NCBI RefSeq assembly: GCF_019510245.1
Contig: NZ_JAEKKT010000154.1
Location: 1 to 64,000 of the forward strand
Length of the DNA: 64,000 bases
DNA from: Streptomyces sp.
GTDB lineage: Bacteria > Actinomycetota > Actinomycetes > Streptomycetales > Streptomycetaceae
Direction of reading: 5' to 3'
Part shown: positions 22,772-32,063 of the stretch, in pieces
Position numbering within the stretch: the stretch's first letter is position 1
Layout: the number at the start of each line of letters is the position of its first letter
The notes under the pieces: generated by a model
Told to the model about the DNA's origin: nothing
Database searches by the model: none
Seen by the model: the letters and a program-made list of their open reading frames with translations, nothing else
Program-made: the position numbers and the translations under genes

Positions 22772-24010
22772 ATGCACCGATCAGCCACCGACCCTCGGCC
22801 ACGGGTCCTTCACCTGGCGCAACCCGTCGAGGGCGGAGTGGCCCGGGTCGTCCTGGACCTGGCGAAGGCCCAGATCACGGCCGGTCTGCGGGTCACGGTG
22901 GCCTGCCCCGGTGGTGAACTGGCCGAGCGCGCGCGGGACCTGGGCGCCGAGGTGCGCGGGTGGCGCGCCGACCGCTCGCCGGGCGCCGGTCTCCCGGACG
23001 AGGTACGACGCCTCGGCCGGCTGCTCGACGAGGTACGGCCCGCACTGGTGCACGCACACAGCGCGAAGGCGGGCCTCGCCGGACGGCTCGCCGTGCGCGG
23101 ACGCGTCCCGACCCTGTTCCAGCCGCACGCCTGGTCCTTCGAGGCGGTCGGCGGCGGCACCGCCGCGCTGGCGCTGAGGTGGGAGCGGTGGGGCGCGCGC
23201 TGGGCGCACCGGGTGGTGTGCGTCAGCGAGGCCGAGCGCACGACCGGCGTGCGCGCCGGCATCCGCGCCCGGTACACGGTCGTCCCGAACGGCATCGACA
23301 CCGAGCACTTCACCCCGGGCGCTCCGGGCACCCCGGGCACCCCGGCCGAGCGGTCCGCGGGGGCTCCCCTGGTCGTCTGTGTCGGGCGGCTGTGCCGGCA
23401 GAAGGGCCAGGACGTGCTGCTGCGGGCCTGGCCCGAGGTGCTGCGCCGGGTCCCGGACGCCCGGCTGGCCCTGGTCGGCGACGGACCCGACCGGGACGCG
23501 CTGCGCCGCCTCGCCACCGCCTCGGCCTCCGCCGCCTCCGCCGCCTCCGCCGACTCTGCCTCCGCCGCCTCTGCCTCTGCCTCCGCTGCCTCCGCCGCCT
23601 CGGTCGAGTTCGTGGGCCCCGTCGCGGACGTCCGCCCCTGGTACCGCGCCGCCGACCTGGTGGTGCTGCCCTCGCGCTGGGAGGGCATGGCGCTGGCCCC
23701 GCTGGAGGCGCTGGCCTGCGGACGGCCGGTGCTGGTCACCGATGTCGACGGCGCCCGCGAGAGCCTGCCGCCCGGCCAGACGGCGCACTGCCTGGTCCCG
23801 CCGGGGCGTCCGGACGCGCTGGCCGGAGCCGTCGCCGCACTGCTCCTCGACCCGGAGCTGCGCGCCTCGCTCGGCGGCCAGGGGCGCCGGCACGTCCTGT
23901 CCACGCACGATGTGCGGCGCACGGCGGAGGCGGTCGCGGAGCTGTACCGCGAACTCCTCGGCGGGCGGCCGCTGGTGTCCTTCGAGCGCAGGGAGTCCAT
24001 CCACTCGTGA
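22772..24010 (+). CDS. GT4-family glycosyltransferase with Ala/Ser insert
   Basis: 412 aa GT-B enzyme, first gene of the polysaccharide operon. GGVARVVLDLAKAQ at the N-terminus, VVPNGIDTEHF, GRLCRQKGQDVLL and the C-terminal WEGMALAPLEALACG are GT4 motifs (EX7E region). About 28 residues of almost pure Ala/Ser (about 250-278), encoded by GCCTCC-type repeats at 23520-23604, are inserted where a short loop is usual. It probably transfers a sugar to the lipid-linked intermediate. GAGGAATCC supports the ATG; it overlaps the next gene by GTGA. Confidence 0.85.
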   Translation: MHRSATDPRPRVLHLAQPVEGGVARVVLDLAKAQITAGLRVTVACPGGELAERARDLGAEVRGWRADRSPGAGLPDEVRRLGRLLDEVRPALVHAHSAKAGLAGRLAVRGRVPTLFQPHAWSFEAVGGGTAALALRWERWGARWAHRVVCVSEAERTTGVRAGIRARYTVVPNGIDTEHFTPGAPGTPGTPAERSAGAPLVVCVGRLCRQKGQDVLLRAWPEVLRRVPDARLALVGDGPDRDALRRLATASASAASAASADSASAASASASAASAASVEFVGPVADVRPWYRAADLVVLPSRWEGMALAPLEALACGRPVLVTDVDGARESLPPGQTAHCLVPPGRPDALAGAVAALLLDPELRASLGGQGRRHVLSTHDVRRTAEAVAELYRELLGGRPLVSFERRESIHS

Positions 24011-25428
24011 CCGCGGAAAGCACCGTCCCCTCCCCCGGCGCCCAGCCCCGGGACCACGGACTCTCGCCCGTCTCCGTCCTGCCACCGCGCACCACCGGCG
24101 GCTTCCGGTTCCCGCTGCGGCGGCCACCCGTGCGGCCCGCCTCCCCGGTGCCGCTGCTCGCCGCCGACCTGTGTGCCGCGCTGCTCGGCGCGGCCGCGCT
24201 CGACGCGGCCGTCCGCCGGCCGGCCCTGGTCGGTCTGCTGCTGGCCGGGGCGGTACTGCTGCGCCCGCAGACCATCCGGCGGATGACCGGAATCCTGGAC
24301 GAGCTCCCGGCCGTCTGCGGCCGGATCGCCGTCGTCTGGCTCGGCCTGGCGGCCGCCGTCGCCGCCTGGGACCCGGACCGCGCGCTGTCCGTCCGCGTCC
24401 TGCTCCTCGGCTTCGCCCTGCACGCGGCGGCGGCCGGCGCGGGCCGCGGCCTGGTGCACTGGCGGCGGCGCCTCGCCCTGCTGCGCCGGCCGCGCGCCGC
24501 CCTGGTCATCGGCCCTGCCGCCACCGCCCAGCGGGTCGCCGCCGCCGTACTGCGCCACCCGGGCTGCGGAGTGCGCCCGGTCGGCGTCGTCGCCGAGCAC
24601 CCCGACGGCGCCGGGGGCCTGCCCGTGCTGACCACCGGCGAGGAGGTCGAGCGGGCCCTCATCCAGAACGCGGTCCGGGCCGTCCTCACCGTCCACCCCG
24701 CCGTCCGCACCGAACAGGGCCCGCTGCTGCGGGCGCTGGCCGAGTCGGGCTGCGTGGTATGGGAGGTCGACGCGGACTCGCCGGCGTACGAGATGCGCGA
24801 CCAGCTCGCCGGGTTCTCCTGCCGCCGGCTGGAGATGGGCCCGCGGCGGCGCGGCAGCGTCGGCAAGCGGATCCTGGACATCGCCGTCTCCGGGGCGGCG
24901 CTGGTGCTGGCCGGTCCGCTGCTGCTGGTCTGCGCGACGGTGCTGCGGATCACCGACGGGCCGGGGGTCGTCTTCCGGCAGGAGCGGATCGGCAAGGACG
25001 GCCGCCCCTTCACCCTCCTGAAGCTGCGCACCCACCGGCCGGTCGACGAGCACGAGGCCGCCACCCGCTGGAGCGTGGCCGGCGAGGTCAAGATGAGCCG
25101 CTTCTGCCGCTTCCTGCGCCAGACCTCGCTGGACGAGCTGCTCCAGCTGTGGAACGTGCTCTGGGGCGACATGAGCCTGGTCGGCCCGCGCCCCGAACGG
25201 CCGTACTTCGTCGGCCAGTTCAGCCAGGCCTATCCGGGCTACGCGGCCCGCCACCGGATGCGGACCGGCATCACGGGCCTCGCCCAGATCAACGGGCTGC
25301 GCGGCGACACCTCCATCGAGGACCGGGCCCGCTTCGACAACGCCTACATCGACAACTGGTCGCTGTGGCAGGACGTGTGCATCCTGCTGCGCACCGCGGC
25401 CGCGCTCGTGCGCTCGACGGGGAGCTGA
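24007..25428 (+). CDS. polyprenyl glycosylphosphotransferase (initiating enzyme)
   Basis: 473 aa. N-terminal membrane helices and a Rossmann-like CoA-binding-type middle are followed by the catalytic bacterial sugar transferase domain from about residue 285. That domain shows KRILDIAVSGAAL, GPGVVFRQERIGKDGRPF, TSLDELLQLWNVLWGDMS and GPRPERPYF. It moves a sugar phosphate onto undecaprenyl phosphate to start the repeat unit (WcaJ/ExoY type). The GTG start overlaps the previous stop. Confidence 0.9.
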   Translation: MTAESTVPSPGAQPRDHGLSPVSVLPPRTTGGFRFPLRRPPVRPASPVPLLAADLCAALLGAAALDAAVRRPALVGLLLAGAVLLRPQTIRRMTGILDELPAVCGRIAVVWLGLAAAVAAWDPDRALSVRVLLLGFALHAAAAGAGRGLVHWRRRLALLRRPRAALVIGPAATAQRVAAAVLRHPGCGVRPVGVVAEHPDGAGGLPVLTTGEEVERALIQNAVRAVLTVHPAVRTEQGPLLRALAESGCVVWEVDADSPAYEMRDQLAGFSCRRLEMGPRRRGSVGKRILDIAVSGAALVLAGPLLLVCATVLRITDGPGVVFRQERIGKDGRPFTLLKLRTHRPVDEHEAATRWSVAGEVKMSRFCRFLRQTSLDELLQLWNVLWGDMSLVGPRPERPYFVGQFSQAYPGYAARHRMRTGITGLAQINGLRGDTSIEDRARFDNAYIDNWSLWQDVCILLRTAAALVRSTGS

Positions 25429-25430
25429 GA

Positions 25431-26741
25431 ATGAGCTTCGCACTGTCATCGGCCAGGCCGCTGCGGCTGCCGCCGGTGCTGGCTGCGGTGGCCGTACTCG
25501 CGGTCCTCGCCCTGCCGCTCGCCCCGGGCGGCGAGGCGGGCGGCGCGGGGCCCGCCGATGCGGTATCCGCCCTTGTGGTGCTGTACGCCGCGCTGCGCAC
25601 GCTGCGGGAGCGGCGGCGCCCGCTGTCCGCCCCGGCCGTGGCGGTGCTCGGCGCGCCGGTCGTCGGGCTGGCGGTCGCCGCCATGGGCGCGGCCTCGCCG
25701 GGCGCCGGGCTCACCGGCCTCGGCCGCTACCTCCAGGTGTTCGTCCTGGTCCCGGCCGCCGTCGTGCTGCTGGTCCGGGACCGCGCCGACTTCCGGCTGC
25801 TGGCCTGGTCGTTCGTGGGGCTCGCGGTCTGGCAGGGCGCGGTCGGGGTGCACCAGTACGTCACCGGGACCGGGGCGTCGTACCAGGGCGAGGAGATCCG
25901 CGCTGTCGGCACGTTCGGGCCGCAGGACGTGATGGGCATGGCGACGGTGGTGTCGTTCGGCCTGGTCTGCGCGCTCGGGCTCGCGCTCGGACGGTCCCCG
26001 GTACGGCAGCGGGTGGCGGCGGTGGTGTGCGCGCTCGGGCTGCTGCTGCCGCTCGCCGTCTCCTTCAGCCGGGGCGCCTGGATCGCGACGGTCCTGACCT
26101 GCGGTGTGCAGCTCGCCCTGGCCGGGCTGCGGCGCGCGCTGAAGGTGGCGGCGGCCGCGGTCGCCGCCGGTGTGGTGCTGGTGGGGGGCTTCGGGGTCGG
26201 TACGGCGATGCTCCAGGAGCGGTTCAGCAGCATCGGGCAGGTCACGGACGCGCCGGACCAGTCGGTGGTCGACCGGTACACGCTGTGGGCGGCGGCGACG
26301 GGGATGTGGCGGGAGCACCCGGTGACCGGCGTCGGCCTGAAGAACTTCCCGGCGTACCGGGATTCGCACGCCTCGCTGGCGCTGTCGTCCGGGAGCGACA
26401 CGGAGGGGGCGGGCGCGGCGTACCGCAAGCAGCCGCTGCTGTCGCCGCACAACATGTACCTGCTGGTGCTCAGCGAGCAGGGTCTGCTCGGGCTGCTCGC
26501 GCTGGCGGGCAGTTGGCTGGCGCTGCTGGTGTGCGGGGTGCGGGGGCTTTGGCGGGTGCGCACGGGTGACGGTCTCGACTGTGCGCTGGTGGGGTGCGGG
26601 TTGCTGATCTGGCAGCTCGTGGACTTCGCGTACGCCGACATCGGGGGGCCTTCGACGGTTCTCACGGCGGTGGTCTTCGGGGCGGTGGCCTGGTGGGCGT
26701 TGGTGGGGGCGGAGCGGGACGAGAAGGCTGTGGCGCGGTGA
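25431..26741 (+). CDS. O-antigen ligase/polymerase-like membrane protein
   Basis: 436 aa with about eleven TM helices and a large extracytoplasmic loop containing PQDVMGMATVVSFG and HPVTGVGLKNF...SPHNMYLLVLSEQGLLG. These are the Wzy/WaaL motifs (PF04932-like), including the conserved His/Asn region. It should polymerise or ligate repeat units outside the membrane. It starts two bases after the previous stop and overlaps the next gene by GTGA. Confidence 0.82.
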   Translation: MSFALSSARPLRLPPVLAAVAVLAVLALPLAPGGEAGGAGPADAVSALVVLYAALRTLRERRRPLSAPAVAVLGAPVVGLAVAAMGAASPGAGLTGLGRYLQVFVLVPAAVVLLVRDRADFRLLAWSFVGLAVWQGAVGVHQYVTGTGASYQGEEIRAVGTFGPQDVMGMATVVSFGLVCALGLALGRSPVRQRVAAVVCALGLLLPLAVSFSRGAWIATVLTCGVQLALAGLRRALKVAAAAVAAGVVLVGGFGVGTAMLQERFSSIGQVTDAPDQSVVDRYTLWAAATGMWREHPVTGVGLKNFPAYRDSHASLALSSGSDTEGAGAAYRKQPLLSPHNMYLLVLSEQGLLGLLALAGSWLALLVCGVRGLWRVRTGDGLDCALVGCGLLIWQLVDFAYADIGGPSTVLTAVVFGAVAWWALVGAERDEKAVAR

Positions 26742-28426
26742 CGGTGACGCCTTCTCAGGCTTCGGGGGTGCCAGGGTCGCGTGTCGACTGCGAGTCCGAT
26801 GTGGCTGAGCGCGCCCACGCGGCGGAGCCGCGAGTGTCAGAGCCCCGCGCCCCTGACGGGGCGCCTCCCTCACGGAGTTTCCTCGCCAAAGCCGCTCTCG
26901 GCACCGCCGCCTTCTCCGTGCTCGGGTCGCTTCTCGGGCTGATCCGTGACCAGTCGCTCGCGCGGCTGTTCGGGGCCGGGCGGGACACCGACGCGTTTCT
27001 CGTGGCGTGGACCGTGCCCGAGTTCGCGGCGACGCTGCTCATCGAGGACGGGCTGGCGTTCGCCCTCGTTCCGGCGTTCAGTGTGGCCCTCGCCCGGCGC
27101 ACGCAGGGGGCGCCCGGCGATCCCGTCCGGGCCCTGGTCGCCGGGACGCTGCCCAAGCTGGCCCTGGCCTTCGCCGGCGTCGGCGCGCTGCTGATCGGCG
27201 GCGCCCCGCAGCTCGTCGAGGTGCTCGCGCCCGGGCTCCGGGACCCCGCGCTGGCCGTCGGCTGCACCCGGCTCACCGCCACCTGCGTGCTGACCTTCGG
27301 GCTGGCCGGGTACTGCAGCGCCGCTCTCCGCGCGCACCGCCGCTTCCTCGTCCCGGCCGCCATCTACGTCGCCTACAACGCCGGCATCATCGCGGCGATG
27401 TTCGCGCTCGGCGGCCACTGGGGCGTGCGGTCGGCGGCGTTCGGGGTGGCGGCCGGGGGCGCCCTGATGGTCCTCCTTCAGGCTCCGTCGCTGCTGCGGC
27501 AGTTGCGGCACCGGCCCAGGACGCAGGAGGGCGCGGCCGGCACCGAGGGGCGGCCCCTGAACGTGGCGCTGATGGCCACCGTGCTGCTGTTCGCGCTGTG
27601 CCGGCAGTCGCAGGTGCTGATCGAGCGGTTCCTCGCCTCGCACCTGCACTCCGGGGCCATCTCGCACCTCAACTACGCGCAGAAGGTCGCACAGATCCCG
27701 ATGACGATGTCGATGATGCTGTGCACGGTCACCTTCCCGGTGGTGGCCCGGGCGCTGGCCGAGGGCGACACCGAGCGGGCCCGGAGCCGGGTCGAGCGGG
27801 ACCTCTCGCTGGCCGCGAGCGTGGTGCTGCTCGGCACCGCCGTGGTCGTGGCCTGTGCGCCGCAACTCGTCCACCTGCTGTTCCAGCGCGGGGCGTTCAC
27901 CGCCGCGGACACCGCCGCCACGGCCGGGGTGATGCGCGTCTACGCGCTCGGGCTGCTCGGGCAGACCCTGGTCGGGGTGCTGGTCCGCTCCTACTTCTCG
28001 GCGGGCCGCGCCAGCTGGTACCCGGTGGGTGCCATGGCCGCCGGGATCGTGGTGACCTCCTGGATCGGCGCCCTGACGGTCGGCTCGTACGGCGTCACCG
28101 GCATCGCCGCCGGCAACGCCGCCGGCATCACCACCACCGCGGTGCTCCTGCTGGCCGGCACGGGCCCGCGCAGCGTCCCGATCCGTACCCGGCGGGTGCT
28201 GGTCGAGCTGAGCCGGCCGGTGCGGGCGGCGGTCGTCGCGACCGCCGTCGGGATCTTCGCCGCCGTGCAACCGGCGGACCCGTTCACCGGTCTGGCCGCC
28301 GGCGCCACCGCCGTCACCGTCGTCTTCGTCCTGCTCGGCCGGGCCCTGGACGCCCAGGGCTTCGCACCCGCACTCCGTTCCGTAGCCACCGTCACCCGAA
28401 GGCTCGCGCATGCCGTCTTCCATTGA
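26738..28426 (+). CDS. MurJ/MviN-like lipid-linked oligosaccharide flippase
   Basis: 562 aa, about 14 TM helices. From residue 48 on, GTAAFSVLGSLLGLIRDQSLARLFG and TDAFLVAWTVPEF match the MOP-superfamily MurJ group, here acting as the Wzx-like flippase of the operon. The first 47 residues are non-conserved and partly encoded by a dispersed repeat (26841-26864), so a later start is possible. The end overlaps the next gene by 17 nt. Confidence 0.82.
   Translation: MTVTPSQASGVPGSRVDCESDVAERAHAAEPRVSEPRAPDGAPPSRSFLAKAALGTAAFSVLGSLLGLIRDQSLARLFGAGRDTDAFLVAWTVPEFAATLLIEDGLAFALVPAFSVALARRTQGAPGDPVRALVAGTLPKLALAFAGVGALLIGGAPQLVEVLAPGLRDPALAVGCTRLTATCVLTFGLAGYCSAALRAHRRFLVPAAIYVAYNAGIIAAMFALGGHWGVRSAAFGVAAGGALMVLLQAPSLLRQLRHRPRTQEGAAGTEGRPLNVALMATVLLFALCRQSQVLIERFLASHLHSGAISHLNYAQKVAQIPMTMSMMLCTVTFPVVARALAEGDTERARSRVERDLSLAASVVLLGTAVVVACAPQLVHLLFQRGAFTAADTAATAGVMRVYALGLLGQTLVGVLVRSYFSAGRASWYPVGAMAAGIVVTSWIGALTVGSYGVTGIAAGNAAGITTTAVLLLAGTGPRSVPIRTRRVLVELSRPVRAAVVATAVGIFAAVQPADPFTGLAAGATAVTVVFVLLGRALDAQGFAPALRSVATVTRRLAHAVFH
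26841..26864 (+). repeat. dispersed palindromic repeat, family A, inside flippase 5' end
   Basis: AGCCCCGCGCCCCTGACGGG then GCGC matches the right half (hairpin part) of the family A element. It lies in the poorly conserved N-terminal coding part of the flippase gene. Confidence 0.65.
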
Positions 28427-29165
28427 GTCCGCCGCGAGGGCCGGACGACTCACCGGCCCGGTCCCCTGGGTCGCCATGTACCACTCCGTGGGCGACTGTT
28501 CCGACGACCCGTACCGCGTCACCGTCTCCCCCGCGCGTCTGGAGAAGCAGCTGGGCTGGCTGCGCCGGCGGGGGCTGCGCGGGGTGTCGGTCGCCGGGCT
28601 GCTCGCCGCCCGGGCCCGCGGCGAGGGGCGCCGGCTGGTGGCGCTGACCTTCGACGACGGGTACGCCGACTTCCTCGACCACGCCCTGCCCCTCCTCGAC
28701 CGCTGGGGCTGCGGCGCCACCCTCTTCGTGCTGCCCGGACGGCTCGGCGGCGACAACACCTGGGACCCGCTGGGCCCGCGCAAGCCGCTGCTCACCGCCG
28801 ACGGCGTCCGGCGGGCCGCCGGCAGCGGGGTGGAGATCGGGTCCCACGGGCTCGCCCACGTCGACCTGACGAAGGCCGACGCGCAGACCCTGCGCGCCGA
28901 GACCGCCGACAGCCGGGCACTCCTCGAGGAGCTGGTCCAGGCCCCCGTCGAGGGCTTCTGCTACCCCTACGGCACCGTCGACCAGCGGGCCGTCGACGCC
29001 GTGCGGGACGCCGGGTACGGCTACGCCTGCGCCATCGACCCGGGCCCGCTGGGCGGTCTGCACGCCCTGCCCCGCGTGCACATCGGGGAGAACGACCACG
29101 CCGCGCGCCTCTTCCTGAAGTACCGGCTGCACCGGCTGCGCCGCCGTCCCGTCCAGGGGCTGTGA
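28410..29165 (+). CDS. polysaccharide deacetylase (CE4/NodB)
   Basis: 251 aa. LTFDDGY (near residue 79) gives the catalytic base and metal Asp pair, SHGLAHVDL supplies the two metal His, and FCYPYGTVDQ is the third NodB motif. There is no signal peptide, so it acts in the cytoplasm or on the lipid-linked product, or is exported otherwise. It likely removes N-acetyl groups from the polymer. It overlaps the flippase gene and ends one base before the next ATG. Confidence 0.87.
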   Translation: MPSSIESAARAGRLTGPVPWVAMYHSVGDCSDDPYRVTVSPARLEKQLGWLRRRGLRGVSVAGLLAARARGEGRRLVALTFDDGYADFLDHALPLLDRWGCGATLFVLPGRLGGDNTWDPLGPRKPLLTADGVRRAAGSGVEIGSHGLAHVDLTKADAQTLRAETADSRALLEELVQAPVEGFCYPYGTVDQRAVDAVRDAGYGYACAIDPGPLGGLHALPRVHIGENDHAARLFLKYRLHRLRRRPVQGL

Positions 29166-29166
29166 T

Positions 29167-30287
29167 ATGAAGGCCCTGCACGTCATCACAGGCCTCGGGA
29201 CCGGCGGCGCGGAGCAGCAGCTGCGGCTGCTGCTGCGGCACCTGCCGGTCGCCTGCGACGTCGTCACGCTCACCAACCCGGGCCCGGTCGCGGACGGGCT
29301 GGCCGCGGACGGGGTGCGGGTGGTCCACCTCGGGATGGCCGGGAACCGGGACCTCGCCGCGCTGCCCCGCCTGGTCCGGCTGATCCGCCGGGGCCGCTAC
29401 GACCTCGTCCACACCCACCTCTACCGGGCCTGTCTCTACGGCCGGATCGCCGCACGCCTCGCGGGGGTCCGGGCGGTCGTCGCCACCGAGCACTCGCTGG
29501 GCGACTCGCAGATGGAGGGGCGTGAACTGACCTCGGGCGTGCGGGCGCTGTACCTGGCGGGCGAGCGGCTCGGGCGGTTCACCGTGGCCGTCTCGCCGAC
29601 CGTCGCCGAGCGGCTGCGCCGGTGGGGGGTGCCGGGACCGCGGATCGACGTCGTCCCGAACGGCATCGACCTGGACCGGTTCCGCTTCGACCCGGCCCGG
29701 CGCCGGCTGGTCCGCGACCGCCTCGGCATCCCGCAGGACGCCTGGGTCGTCGGCGCCGTCGGGCGGCTCGCGCCCGGCAAGCGGTTCGGCGTCCTGGTCG
29801 AGGCCCTCGCCCGGCTCCCCGCCGACTGCAGGCTGCTGCTGGTCGGCGGCGGCCCGGAGGAGGACGCCCTGCGGCGCACCGCGCGGGAGGCCGGGGTCGC
29901 CGGCCGGGTGCTGTTCGCCGGTGAGCGGCCCTACGCCTCCGACAGCGCGCGCGACCCCGACCTGCCCGCCCTCACCTCCGCCATGGACGTGTTCGCCTCG
30001 CCCTCCGCCGAGGAGGCCTTCGGCCTCGCGGTCGTCGAGGCGCTGGCCGCGGGCCTGCCCGTGCTCTACAGCTCCTGCCCGGCCGTCGAGGACCTGCCGC
30101 CCGCCGCGTCACGGGCGGCCCCTCCGCCTACGCGGCGGCACTCGCCGCGGCCCGCGCCGCCGGCCCTGGCCCGCGCGGTGCGCCGGACGCCGCCCGTCAC
30201 TACTGCATCACCCGCAGCGCCGCCCAGCTCATGGACGTCTACGCGGCCGCACTCGCCACCACATCTCAGGGAGCCAGTACGCCATGA
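29167..30287 (+). pseudogene. GT4 glycosyltransferase with apparent frameshift near 3' end
   Basis: The ATG frame encodes a good GT4 enzyme for about 312 residues (ITGLGTGGAEQQLRLLLR, VVPNGIDLDRF, SAEEAFGLAVVEALAAG). It then turns into Pro/Arg-rich nonsense from about 30103. In the -1 frame from 30105 the expected C-terminus resumes (RVTGGPSAYAAALAAARAA, HYCITRSAAQLMDVYAAAL) and stops at 30285-30287, overlapping the next ATG as ATGA like its neighbours. Either one base is missing here (sequence error) or the gene is mutated. It would otherwise add a sugar in polysaccharide assembly. Confidence 0.8.
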
Positions 30288-30925
30288 CCGAGAACCCCGT
30301 CCGAGCACCCCGCCCGTTCCCGCGCGCCATCCCGCCCTGGTCGCTGCTGGCGGCCGGGGTCCTGGCCGGCGGGCTGCTGGGCGGCGCCTACGGCGTGCTG
30401 ACGCCGCCCAGCTACACGGCGACCGCCTATGTCATCGCCGTCACCGCCGACAAGTCCGACACCGCGTCCGCGCAGGGGTTCGCGCAGGCCTACGGCCGGG
30501 TCGCCACCCAGCTCGCGGTGCTCGGGGACGCGCAGATGTGGGCCGGGGTGCCGCTGAAGACGCTGCAGAACAGCGTGCAGACCGAGACCTCGCCGGACGC
30601 GCCGATGGTCGCCGTCTCGGCCACCTCGCCGCACGCCCTCCAGGCCACCGACATGGCCAACGCGGTGGCCCGCTCGCTCATCCAGCACGCCAACGACACC
30701 AAGAGCGACACGAACGTCGAACTCCTCCCGTTCTCCCGGGCGCCGAAGCCGACCACGCCGGCCTCCGCGTCCACGAAGGTGACCGGTCTGGTGGGCGCGA
30801 GCGCGGGCGGGCTGCTGGGCGGCCTGGTGCTCCTGGTACGGCCCCGGCGCCGGGTGGAGGAGTCCGCCCTGCAGGCCTCGGTGCCCGGTCCGGCCGTCGC
30901 CGCCGACGTACACGGACAGCTGTGA
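30284..30925 (+). CDS. Wzz-like polysaccharide chain-length/co-polymerase protein
   Basis: 213 aa. One TM helix follows the N-terminus (PPWSLLAAGVLAGGLLGGAYGVL), then an extracytoplasmic domain beginning TPPSYTATAYVIAV as in Wzz/CapA proteins, then a second TM helix (GASAGGLLGGLVLLVRPRRR). No kinase domain. It should set chain length with the Wzy-like protein. The ATG is fixed by the ATGA overlap; the stop overlaps the next GTG. Confidence 0.78.
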   Translation: MTENPVRAPRPFPRAIPPWSLLAAGVLAGGLLGGAYGVLTPPSYTATAYVIAVTADKSDTASAQGFAQAYGRVATQLAVLGDAQMWAGVPLKTLQNSVQTETSPDAPMVAVSATSPHALQATDMANAVARSLIQHANDTKSDTNVELLPFSRAPKPTTPASASTKVTGLVGASAGGLLGGLVLLVRPRRRVEESALQASVPGPAVAADVHGQL

Positions 30926-32040
30926 CGACGACGGCCCACCCGACGCTCGCCGCGTACACCACCGAACTCGTCACCGACGAGGGCGCCTTCGCCGAGCTGG
31001 CCCCGGCCTGGGGCCGCCTCTACCGGCGGTGCGGCACGGCCACCCCCTTCCAGAGCCACGCCTGGCTGCACTCCTGGTGGCGCTCCTACGGAACCCCCGG
31101 CCGGCTCCGCCTCGTCCTGGTCCGCTACGGCGGTGAGCTGGTCGGTGCGGCCCCGCTGACGCTGGTGCACCGGCCGCTGCCCACGCTGGTACCGCTCGGC
31201 GGGGCCATCTCGGACTACGCGGACGTGCTGCTCTCAGACGGCGACGACGGCCGGGTGGCGGGCGCCCTCACCCGGGAGCTGGCCGAGGCGGCCCGGACGG
31301 CGCTGATCGACTTCCGCGAGGTGCGGCCCGGCGGCGCGGCGGAGCGGGTCTACGAGCGCTGGCGCGGACCGCGCCGGAAGGTGCCGGACTCGGTCTGCCT
31401 GGAGCTGCCGGCCGTGTCGATGGACGAGCTGGTCGGCAGGCTGCCCTCGAACAAGGCCCAGCGGGTCCGCGCGAAGCTGCGCAAGCTGGGCTCGCTGGGG
31501 GTGCGCCGGGACGTCGTGCCGCCCGACGGGGTGGACGCGGCGCTGCGCCGCCTGCTCGACCTGCACCGGCTCCAGTGGCAGGGGCGGAAGGTCACCACCG
31601 AGCACCTCCAGTCCCGGTTCCAGGAGCACCTGGTGCGCTCGGTGGGGCCGATGGTGCGGTCCGGGGACGCGGTGGTCACCGAGTTCCGGCTCGACGACGA
31701 GGTGGTCGCCGTCGACCTGACCCTGCTGGCGCCGAGCCTCGCCGGCGGCTATCTGTACGGGGCGCACCCGCGGCTGCGGGAGCGCAAGGCGGACGTGGCG
31801 GTGATGCTCCTGGACGCCTGCACCCAGCACACCGGCACCGGGGAGCGGGGCGCGCTGAGCCTGCTGCGCGGCGACGAGCCGTACAAGCACCACTGGCGGC
31901 CGCTGCCGGTCGTCAACCAGCGGCTGCTGCTGGCCCGGCGCCGCACCGCACCGCTGCTGACGGCGGCGCTGTGCGATGCCGCCGCCCGGCAGCGGATCAA
32001 GGAGGTGCGGCAGCGGTGGAAGGAACGCCGGCAGGAGTAA
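30922..32040 (+). CDS. FemAB/GNAT-like acyltransferase (CelD/BcsL type)
   Basis: 372 aa. FQSHAWLHSWWRSYG near residue 40 and a C-terminal GNAT half (VVAVDLTLLAPSLAGGYLYGAHP, LSLLRGDEPYKHHWRP) match the 'GNAT, cellulose biosynthesis' family found in exopolysaccharide operons. It probably acylates or aminoacylates the glycan precursor. The GTG start overlaps the Wzz-like stop. Last gene of the first polysaccharide transcript. Confidence 0.78.
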   Translation: MTTTAHPTLAAYTTELVTDEGAFAELAPAWGRLYRRCGTATPFQSHAWLHSWWRSYGTPGRLRLVLVRYGGELVGAAPLTLVHRPLPTLVPLGGAISDYADVLLSDGDDGRVAGALTRELAEAARTALIDFREVRPGGAAERVYERWRGPRRKVPDSVCLELPAVSMDELVGRLPSNKAQRVRAKLRKLGSLGVRRDVVPPDGVDAALRRLLDLHRLQWQGRKVTTEHLQSRFQEHLVRSVGPMVRSGDAVVTEFRLDDEVVAVDLTLLAPSLAGGYLYGAHPRLRERKADVAVMLLDACTQHTGTGERGALSLLRGDEPYKHHWRPLPVVNQRLLLARRRTAPLLTAALCDAAARQRIKEVRQRWKERRQE

Positions 32041-32063
32041 GGGCTGCCGGGCGGGGCCGTCCC

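Noticed and set aside
29167..32040. One 957-aa fusion of glycosyltransferase and FemAB-like protein
   Set aside because: The middle is Arg/Pro-rich frame-shifted sequence lying over the separate Wzz-like gene. A frameshift at about 30105 restores separate, overlapping genes.
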